From assembly GCA_011620145.1 (NCBI GenBank), contig WOZT01000144.1, forward strand, positions 1 to 5,397: DNA of 5,397 nucleotides. Reading direction: 5' to 3'. The notes under the pieces were generated by a model. It did not search any database. It saw only the letters and a list, made by a program, of their open reading frames with translations, and was not told the DNA's origin. Position numbers and translations under genes: made by a program. Shown piece after piece: positions 1 through 5,397 of this stretch. Each line of letters begins with the position of its first letter. Position 1 is the first letter of the stretch. Source of the DNA: Gammaproteobacteria bacterium. Lineage in GTDB: Bacteria; Pseudomonadota; Gammaproteobacteria; UBA5335.

Positions 1-839
1 ATCCCGTCGCCAACCTCACCACCCAGATGGATGACATCCGTCGAGCGGCAGCGGGCGGCGCGCGCCTGGTGCTGCTGCAGGAACTGCACAACACGCCCTA
101 TTTCTGCCAGGTCGAGGACCCCGCCCTGTGCGATCTCGCGGAATCCATCCCCGGCCCCAGCACCGAACAATTGGGCACATTGGCGCGGGAACTGGGCGTG
201 GTGATCGTGGCCTCGCTGTTCGAGCGGCGGGCGCCGGGGCTTTACCACAACACCGCAGTGGTGTTGGACGCCGATGGCCGCCTTGCCGGCCGCTACCGCA
301 AGATGCACATCCCGGACGATCCGGGGTTCTATGAAAAGTTTTATTTCACGCCGGGCGATTTGGGATTCACCCCCATTGATACGGCCGTGGGTCGGCTCGG
401 GGTGCTGGTGTGCTGGGATCAGTGGTACCCGGAAGCGGCGCGGCTCATGGCCCTGGCCGGCGCGGAACTGCTGCTCTACCCCACCGCCATCGGCTGGAAT
501 CCGGACGATCCGGCCGATGAGCAATCCCGCCAGCGCGATGCATGGATCACCATCCAGCGCGCCCATGCCGTGGCCAACGGAGTGCCCGTGCTGGCCTGCA
601 ACCGGGTGGGCTATGAAGCCGATCCCTCGGCGCACAGCGCGGGCATTGGCTTCTGGGGCAGCAGCTTCATCGCCGGCCCCCAGGGCGAAATCCTGGCCCA
701 GGCCGGAACCGCGGCGCCCGAGATCCTGAGCGCGACGCTGGATCTGGACCATAGTGAACAGGTGCGGCGCATCTGGCCGTTCCTGCGCGACCGGCGCATC
801 GAGGCCTACGGCGATCTGACGCGCCGCTTTCGCGATTGA
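1..839 (+). CDS. aguB: N-carbamoylputrescine amidase (nitrilase superfamily), 5'-truncated by window edge
   Basis: The enzyme hydrolyses N-carbamoylputrescine to putrescine, CO2 and ammonia, the last step of the agmatine deiminase route to polyamines in the cytoplasm. The frame is already open at the left edge (first whole codon at 3, reading PVANLTTQMDD), so the ATG at 27 is internal; about 15-20 N-terminal residues are missing from a family of roughly 290-300, and 278 are visible. The nitrilase triad is complete: Glu in LLQELHNTPYF (codon 81-83), Lys in YRKMHIPD (300-302) and nucleophilic Cys in VCWDQWYPEAAR (411-413). Other family blocks are EKFYFTPGD, LLLYPTAIGW and GFWGSSFIAGP. The QELHNTPYFCQ and CWDQWYPEAARLMAL blocks are characteristic of the AguB subgroup rather than generic nitrilases. 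The gene ends in TGA at 837-839, followed by a 131-nt gap. In many bacteria aguA (agmatine deiminase) adjoins it, but that side lies outside the window. A different amide or nitrile substrate is possible but less likely. Confidence 0.93.
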   Translation, partial: PVANLTTQMDDIRRAAAGGARLVLLQELHNTPYFCQVEDPALCDLAESIPGPSTEQLGTLARELGVVIVASLFERRAPGLYHNTAVVLDADGRLAGRYRKMHIPDDPGFYEKFYFTPGDLGFTPIDTAVGRLGVLVCWDQWYPEAARLMALAGAELLLYPTAIGWNPDDPADEQSRQRDAWITIQRAHAVANGVPVLACNRVGYEADPSAHSAGIGFWGSSFIAGPQGEILAQAGTAAPEILSATLDLDHSEQVRRIWPFLRDRRIEAYGDLTRRFRD

Positions 840-877
840 GGCGACTGGCGGCCTGAAATAGCCCTGGCGCATGGCGG

Positions 878-913
878 CCCGCTGCTGATCCGGCCTGCCG
901 CCCGCGCAGCGGG
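878..913. repeat. GC-rich inverted repeat in the aguB / DAHP synthase-like intergenic gap
   Basis: CCCGCTGC at 878-885 is perfectly complementary to GCAGCGGG at 906-913, giving an 8-bp stem with a 20-nt loop. The right arm can instead pair locally as CCCGC (901-905) with GCGGG (909-913) around a 3-nt loop, so two mutually exclusive hairpins are possible. A third pairing, GGCGGC (873-878) with GCCGCC (897-902), also exists. No T-run follows (the next bases are AAGCGCG), so this is not a standard intrinsic terminator. The right arm falls where the -35 element would sit for the TATAAT at 930-935. It could be an operator-like dyad, a mRNA 3'-end structure for aguB, or chance in GC-rich DNA; the sequence does not decide between these. 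Confidence 0.35.
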
Positions 914-929
914 AAGCGCGTCGCTGCCG

Positions 930-935
930 TATAAT
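930..935 (+). promoter_or_regulatory. Candidate sigma-70 -10 element upstream of the DAHP synthase-like gene
   Basis: TATAAT at 930-935 is an exact -10 consensus and stands out in otherwise very GC-rich DNA. It lies in the only sizeable intergenic gap of the window, 35 nt before the ATG at 971, which would give a start near 941-943 and a 5' leader of about 28-30 nt. No convincing -35 box is present at 16-18 nt spacing (the region reads about GCAGCGGG), and there is no extended -10 TGn, so the promoter may be weak or activator-dependent. If real, it would drive the downstream gene and probably mfd. Confidence 0.5.
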
Positions 936-970
936 TGGCCGCTTCCCTCCCCGATCCGGTCGCCTCGCTC

Positions 971-2086
971 ATGATTCTGATCCTGCAACCCGAAGTCGTT
1001 CCCGAAAGCCCCGCGTTCGCGGATCTTGCCGAGCGCCTGGACGCCCTGCCCGGCATCCAGTGGCGGGTGCACCAGGAAAAAGGCGCCCAGCAGGTCCTCA
1101 CCGAAATCTACCTGATCGGCCAGACCGCCGCCCTGGAGGAAGCCGAAATGGCCGTGCTGCCGGGCGTGGATCGGGTGGTGCGGGTGTCCGAGTCCTACCG
1201 CATCCTGGGGCGCCATCGGGACGACGGCCGGCCCAGTGAATTCATCTACAACGGCGTGCAATTCGGGCAGGACACGCTGCATGTGCTGGCTGGCCTGTGC
1301 GCGGTGGACACCCCCGAGCATGTGGAACGCATGATGCGCGCCCTGCGCGATAACGGTCAGGTCTGCACCCGCATGGGCGCGTACAAACCGCGCACCAACC
1401 CCTATGCCTTCCAGGGCCATGGGGCGGCGTGCCTGCCCTGGGTGTTCGAACTGGCGGGAAAATATGGCATCCGGGTGATCGCCATGGAAATCACCCGCGA
1501 GGCCCACATCGAGGAAATCCAGGATGCCCTGGCGCGCACCGGCCACCCCACCGGCGTGATGCTCCAGATCGGCACGCGCAACACGCAGAATTTCGAGCTG
1601 CTCAAAGCCGCCGGTCGGCAGCGGGACATGCCGGTGCTGCTCAAGCGCGGCTTCGGCATCACCCTGGACGAATCGCTGAACGCGGCCGAATACCTGGCCA
1701 GCGAAGGCAACCGCAACGTCATTTTCTGTCTCCGCGGCCTCAAGTCCCACATGGGCGATCCCCACCGCAACCTGCTGGATTTCGGCCATGTGCCGGTGGT
1801 CAAGCGACTCACGCGCATGCCCGTGGGCATCGACCCCTCCCATTCCGTGGGCACCCGCCATGCCGGTCCCGATGGGATCCTGGATGTCTTTCACGCCACC
1901 GCCCAGGGGATCATCGCCGGCGCCAATCTGGTGCTGGTGGACTTCCATCCTGACCCGGCCAAGGCGCTGGTGGATGGGGCCCAGGCCCTGACCCTGCAGG
2001 AACTGCCCATCTTCCTGGAAGATGTCCGGATCGCCCGCGAGGCCTATGCGCAACGCCGCGCCCTGCAGCGTCGCGTCACGGCCTGA
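971..2086 (+). CDS. Divergent type I-beta DAHP synthase-like protein (AroF/KDSA-family aldolase)
   Basis: This 371-residue cytoplasmic protein resembles type I-beta 3-deoxy-D-arabino-heptulosonate-7-phosphate synthases, which join PEP and erythrose 4-phosphate at the entry of the shikimate pathway. Residues 1-80 match the small ferredoxin-like N-terminal domain of these enzymes, ending in PGVDRVVRVSESYRILGR; residues ~95-350 form the TIM barrel. Recognisable blocks are AGLCAVD (C110), GAYKPRTNPYAFQG (136-149), LQIGTRNTQNFELLKAAG (199-215), PVLLKRGF (221-228), CLRG (253-256), DPSHSVGTR (288-296) and FHPDPAKALVDG (325-336). KPRT is the DAHP synthase form, not the KDO8P synthase KANRS form. Four metal-ligand positions are filled by C110, H291, D324 and D335, but D324 replaces the usual Glu, and GPC, CERG and RGGA are altered to GLC, CLRG and RMGA. 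I chose ATG 971 because its MILILQPE start aligns with the family N-terminus; the in-frame TTG at 935 overlaps the -10-like box. No Shine-Dalgarno is visible before 971. mfd begins 14 nt after the stop. It may be a divergent DAHP synthase or an aldolase with changed specificity. Confidence 0.85.
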   Translation: MILILQPEVVPESPAFADLAERLDALPGIQWRVHQEKGAQQVLTEIYLIGQTAALEEAEMAVLPGVDRVVRVSESYRILGRHRDDGRPSEFIYNGVQFGQDTLHVLAGLCAVDTPEHVERMMRALRDNGQVCTRMGAYKPRTNPYAFQGHGAACLPWVFELAGKYGIRVIAMEITREAHIEEIQDALARTGHPTGVMLQIGTRNTQNFELLKAAGRQRDMPVLLKRGFGITLDESLNAAEYLASEGNRNVIFCLRGLKSHMGDPHRNLLDFGHVPVVKRLTRMPVGIDPSHSVGTRHAGPDGILDVFHATAQGIIAGANLVLVDFHPDPAKALVDGAQALTLQELPIFLEDVRIAREAYAQRRALQRRVTA

Positions 2087-2100
2087 GGCGCACTCCCCGC

Positions 2101-5100
2101 ATGGCGTCGAAGCAATCGCTCCCAACAGTTACGGAACGCCGCATCGGCGCCCTCCCCGGTAGCGCCGGCGCGTTATGGATCACGGATCTGGCCCGCAGCC
2201 GGCCGGGTCCGTTGCTGATCATCGCGGCCGATGCCCGCGCCGCCGAGCGCCTGGAGGCCGAGCTGGCTTTCTATGCCGGCCCAGACGGCGCGGCCGTGCT
2301 GCATTTTCCGGACTGGGAAACCCTGCCCTACGATGTGTTTTCGCCCCATCAGGACATCCTGTCGCGGCGCATCGAAACCCTCTACCGCCTGCCCGACCTG
2401 AAGGCCGGTCTGGTGGTGGTGCCGGCCAACACCTTGCTTCAGCGCTTGCCGCCCCCAGCCTTCGTGACCGGCCACAGCCTGATCCTGCGTGCCGGTGAGC
2501 GACTGGATCCCCATGCCCTGCGGGCGCGGCTGGAAGCCGCCGGTTACCGGGCCGTGGCCCAGGTGATGGAGCATGGCGAATTCGCCCTGCGCGGCTCGCT
2601 GATGGACCTGTTCCCCATGGGCAGCACCGTGCCCTACCGCATTGATCTCCTGGACGATGAGGTCGATACCATCCGGCCTTTCGATCCCCAGACCCAGCGT
2701 TCGCAGGATGTCATCAAGGAGGTCCGCATCCTGCCGGCACGGGAATTCCCGCTCGATGAAGAGGCAATCCGCCAATTCCGCCAGCGCTATCGCGTTCGTT
2801 TCGAGGGAAACCCCCAGAAGAGCCTGATCTATCGGGAAGTCAGCGAGGGCAACACGCCCGGCGGTATCGAATATTACCTGCCGCTGTTTTTCGACCAGAC
2901 CGCGACCCTGTTCGATTACCTGCCCGCGGGCAGCACCGTGGTCCTGGACGCAGGCGCCGAAGCGGCCTTGCAGGGGGCATGGGAACAGATCCAGACCCGC
3001 CATGAGCAGCGCCGCCATGATATCGAGCGGCCGTTGCTGTCGCCCGAAGCCATGTTCGTGTCGCTGGCGGAACTGGCCGCCGGCTGGCAGGGCTTCGCGC
3101 GGATCCATCTGGTCGAGGATGCGGCCGACGACAGCGCCGCCGAACAACCCCTGCATGCCCTGCCGCCCCCGGCCCTGCACCTCAATCCCCATGCCCAGCG
3201 CCCACTGGAGGGATTGGTCCGGTTCATCCAGGACTTTGACGGGCGGGTGCTGCTTGCGGCGGAATCGCCCGGCCAGCGTGAAGCGCTGCTGGACCAGTTG
3301 CGCCCGCTGGGCCTGAAACCCGAGCCCTGCGCCGACTGGTCCGCGTTCCGTGCGGGCACGATGAATCTCGCCATCACCGTGGCGCCCCTGGAACGGGGCC
3401 TGCTGCTGCCGGATCTCGCCGTCATCAGCGAAAGCCAGCTCTCCGGTGAACGCCCGCGCCAGCGTTCCCGCAAGCGGGTATCCCGCGATCCGGCCACCAT
3501 CATCCGCGATCTGGCCGATCTGCGCCCAGGCGCTCCGGTGGTCCACGAGGAACACGGCGTCGGCCGCTACCAGGGACTGCAGATCATCGATACCGGCGGG
3601 ATGACCGCTGAATTCCTGGTCCTGGAATACGCCGGCGGCGACAAGCTCTACGTCCCGGTTTCCACCCTGCATCTCGTCAGCCGCTACACCGGCGCCGATC
3701 CCGAGAACGCCCCGCTCCATCGCCTGGGTTCGGATCAGTGGGACAAGGCGCGCCGCAAGGCCGCCCAGCGCGCCCATGACGTGGCCGCCGAACTGCTGGA
3801 AGTCCAGGCCCGCCGCGCCGCCCAGCGCCGCACGCCGGTGGCGTTCGACGCCGTGGCCTATCACCAGTTCGCGGCAGCGTTCCCGTTTGAGGAAACCGCC
3901 GATCAGCTCCAGGCCATCGACGCGGTCATCGCCAACCTGACCGGCCCCACGCCCATGGACCGGGTGGTGTGCGGCGATGTCGGCTTCGGCAAGACGGAAG
4001 TCGCCATGCGGGCCGCCTTCGTCGCAGTACACGGCGGCCGGCAGGTGGCGATCCTGGTGCCCACCACCCTGCTGGCCGAGCAGCATTTCCGCAATTTCCG
4101 CGACCGCTTTGCCGACTGGCCGGTCCGGGTGGAAGGGCTCTCCCGCATGCGCAGCGCCAAGGAACAGAAGATGGCCATGGCCGCCATGGCCGAGGGCCAG
4201 GTCGACATCATCATCGGCACCCACAAGCTGCTCGGCAGCGATGTGCGCTTCAAGAATCTCGGCCTGGTCATCGTCGACGAGGAACACCGCTTCGGCGTGC
4301 GCCACAAGGAGCGCCTCAAGCAGTTGCGCGCCGAGGTGGATCTGCTCACCCTCACCGCCACGCCCATTCCGCGCACGCTCAACATGAGCCTGGCCGGGCT
4401 GCGCGACTTGTCCATCATCGCCACCCCGCCGGTGGAGCGCCTGGCCGTGCAAACCTTTTCCAACGAATGGAACGATGCCCTGATCCAGGAGGCCTGCCTG
4501 CGCGAAATCAAGCGCGGCGGCCAGGTGTTCTTCGTGCACAACGAGGTGCAGGACATCCAGAAAATCGCCGAGCGCTTAGGGGGGCTGTTGCCCGACGCAC
4601 GCATCCTCATCGCCCACGGCCAGATGCCGGAGCGGGAGCTGGAAGAGGTGATGCTGGATTTCTACCACCGCCGCGCCAATGTGCTGGTCTGCACCACCAT
4701 CATCGAAAGCGGCATCGACATCCCCACCGCCAATACCATTCTGATCCACCGCGCCGACCATTTCGGCCTCGCCCAGTTGCACCAGTTGCGCGGGCGCGTG
4801 GGCCGCTCCCACCATCGCGCCTACTGCTACCTGATCGTACCACCGCGCAAGGCCATGACGGCCGACGCCGTCAAGCGCCTGGACGCCTTCGAAACCCTCG
4901 GCGCGCTGGGCAGCGGCTTCAGCCTGGCCACCCAGGACCTGGAAATCCGCGGGGCCGGGGAATTGCTGGGCGAAGGCCAGAGCGGTCACATTCAGGAAGT
5001 GGGCTTCGGGCTTTACAGCGAACTGTTGGAGCGGGCCGTGGCGGCCTTGAAGCGTGGCGAGATTCCCGCTCTCGACGGCAGCGCCGAGCCGGGGCCCGTG

Positions 5101-5397
5101 GTGGAGCTGCGCCTGCCCGCCCTGTTGCCGGAGACCTATATCCCCGATGTGGATCTGCGCCTGATTCTCTACAAACGCATTGCCGGCGCCCGCGATGACG
5201 CCGCCCTGCGCGCCCTGCAGGTCGAGCTGATCGACCGCTTTGGTCTGCTGCCCGCGCCGGCCAAGCATTTGTTCGCCGTGACCGAAATCAAGCTGCGCGC
5301 CGTGGCGCTGGGCATCCGCAAACTGGAAGCCGGCGCCGAAAGCGGTCGCATCGTCTTTGGCCCCAGGACCACCGTCGATCCGGCCCGCATCCTGCCC
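2101..5397 (+). CDS. mfd: Transcription-repair coupling factor Mfd, 3'-truncated by window edge
   Basis: Mfd is an ATP-driven DNA translocase that pushes stalled RNA polymerase off damaged DNA and recruits UvrA for nucleotide excision repair. The frame runs from ATG 2101 to the window end without a stop: 1,099 codons against about 1,148 in E. coli. Residues 1-~345 form the UvrB-like module (DWETLPYDVFSPHQDI; RGSLMDLFPMG at 164-174). The RNA polymerase-interacting CarD-like domain is at ~475-545 (HEEHGVGRYQG, 482-492). The superfamily 2 translocase spans ~570-995, with Walker A GDVGFGKT (625-632, K631), DEEH (726-729), TAT (752-754), QLRGRVGRS (895-903), and LEIRGAGE around R950, the counterpart of E. 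coli R953. The autoinhibitory C-terminal domain starts near 1010 (VELRLPALLPETYIPDVDLRLILYKRI) and is cut off. All core motifs are intact. The start agrees in length with E. coli Mfd (Walker Lys 631 versus 634). GAGG at 2085-2088, overlapping the upstream stop, is the only Shine-Dalgarno-like site, 12 nt from ATG and so rather distant. The 14-nt spacing suggests co-transcription with the upstream gene. Confidence 0.97.
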   Translation, partial: MASKQSLPTVTERRIGALPGSAGALWITDLARSRPGPLLIIAADARAAERLEAELAFYAGPDGAAVLHFPDWETLPYDVFSPHQDILSRRIETLYRLPDLKAGLVVVPANTLLQRLPPPAFVTGHSLILRAGERLDPHALRARLEAAGYRAVAQVMEHGEFALRGSLMDLFPMGSTVPYRIDLLDDEVDTIRPFDPQTQRSQDVIKEVRILPAREFPLDEEAIRQFRQRYRVRFEGNPQKSLIYREVSEGNTPGGIEYYLPLFFDQTATLFDYLPAGSTVVLDAGAEAALQGAWEQIQTRHEQRRHDIERPLLSPEAMFVSLAELAAGWQGFARIHLVEDAADDSAAEQPLHALPPPALHLNPHAQRPLEGLVRFIQDFDGRVLLAAESPGQREALLDQLRPLGLKPEPCADWSAFRAGTMNLAITVAPLERGLLLPDLAVISESQLSGERPRQRSRKRVSRDPATIIRDLADLRPGAPVVHEEHGVGRYQGLQIIDTGGMTAEFLVLEYAGGDKLYVPVSTLHLVSRYTGADPENAPLHRLGSDQWDKARRKAAQRAHDVAAELLEVQARRAAQRRTPVAFDAVAYHQFAAAFPFEETADQLQAIDAVIANLTGPTPMDRVVCGDVGFGKTEVAMRAAFVAVHGGRQVAILVPTTLLAEQHFRNFRDRFADWPVRVEGLSRMRSAKEQKMAMAAMAEGQVDIIIGTHKLLGSDVRFKNLGLVIVDEEHRFGVRHKERLKQLRAEVDLLTLTATPIPRTLNMSLAGLRDLSIIATPPVERLAVQTFSNEWNDALIQEACLREIKRGGQVFFVHNEVQDIQKIAERLGGLLPDARILIAHGQMPERELEEVMLDFYHRRANVLVCTTIIESGIDIPTANTILIHRADHFGLAQLHQLRGRVGRSHHRAYCYLIVPPRKAMTADAVKRLDAFETLGALGSGFSLATQDLEIRGAGELLGEGQSGHIQEVGFGLYSELLERAVAALKRGEIPALDGSAEPGPVVELRLPALLPETYIPDVDLRLILYKRIAGARDDAALRALQVELIDRFGLLPAPAKHLFAVTEIKLRAVALGIRKLEAGAESGRIVFGPRTTVDPARILP

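Noticed and set aside
840..929. Intrinsic terminator after aguB
   Set aside because: GC-rich stems exist, but none is followed by a T-run, so there is no basis for calling a rho-independent terminator.
935..970. TTG at 935 as an upstream start for the DAHP synthase-like gene
   Set aside because: It overlaps the TATAAT hexamer, has no ribosome binding site, and would add 12 residues before the family-like MILILQPE start at 971.
1933..1973. Two GCTGGTGG (Chi-like) octamers at 1933-1940 and 1966-1973
   Set aside because: Both encode ordinary codons (LVD-type runs rich in CTG and GTG) in GC-rich DNA, and the octamer is only known to act as Chi in enterobacteria and relatives; the organism here is unknown.
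806..2125. A 439-codon minus-strand open frame
   Set aside because: It is antisense to the DAHP synthase-like gene and crosses the intergenic gap; it shows no recognisable motif and is the frame shadow of a well-supported plus-strand gene.
2137..2149. CGCCG-CAT-CGGCG hairpin near the start of mfd
   Set aside because: A 5-bp perfect stem inside coding DNA is expected by chance at this G+C content, and it does not cover the start codon.
2173..4539. A 788-codon open frame on the minus strand
   Set aside because: It lies wholly antisense to mfd, whose plus-strand protein matches E. coli Mfd over the whole stretch. The minus translation is a His/Gln/Gly-rich low-complexity sequence with no recognisable domain, typical of antisense frames in GC-rich genes.
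4575..4586. TTA followed by a six-G run in mfd as a frameshift or slippage site
   Set aside because: The frame continues correctly on both sides, and the local length (AERLGGLLPDARI) agrees with the E. coli protein, so there is no sign of frameshifting or a sequencing error.
3969..5198. A 409-codon plus-strand open frame in another phase inside mfd
   Set aside because: It is Arg/Pro/Gly-rich with no domain, and overlaps the intact helicase motifs of Mfd in the true frame.

Overview
This is a dense, high-G+C (roughly two-thirds by eye), all-plus-strand chromosomal window. The protein similarities I recognise (a proteobacterial carbamoylputrescine amidase and an Mfd that tracks the E. coli protein almost position by position) point to a gammaproteobacterium, plausibly one of the environmental purple-sulfur or sulfur-oxidiser type lineages. 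The sequence alone does not fix the genus. I see no mobile elements, tRNA or rRNA genes, CRISPR arrays or phage genes.

Layout: (1) 1-839, the 3' part of an N-carbamoylputrescine amidase gene (aguB), cut by the left edge. (2) 840-970, a 131-nt intergenic gap holding a GC-rich inverted repeat (878-913) and a perfect TATAAT -10-like hexamer (930-935). (3) 971-2086, a complete gene for a divergent type I-beta DAHP synthase-like protein of 371 residues. (4) 2101-5397, the first 1,099 codons of mfd, the transcription-repair coupling factor, cut by the right edge about 50 codons before its expected end. The mfd frame has no stop inside the window, so a stop-to-stop search would miss it. Long open frames on the minus strand across the same region are only its shadows.

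Functionally these are three largely unrelated housekeeping-type genes: polyamine synthesis from agmatine, an aromatic-pathway-like aldolase, and transcription-coupled DNA repair. The DAHP synthase-like gene and mfd are separated by only 14 nt and are probably co-transcribed. aguB is probably a separate unit whose likely partner gene, agmatine deiminase, may lie just left of the window.

The most unusual item is the DAHP synthase-like protein. It keeps the KPRT substrate motif and most of the barrel motifs, but it changes several normally conserved active-site positions, including Glu to Asp at one metal ligand, and carries an insertion between metal ligands. I see no evidence of a new multi-gene system.
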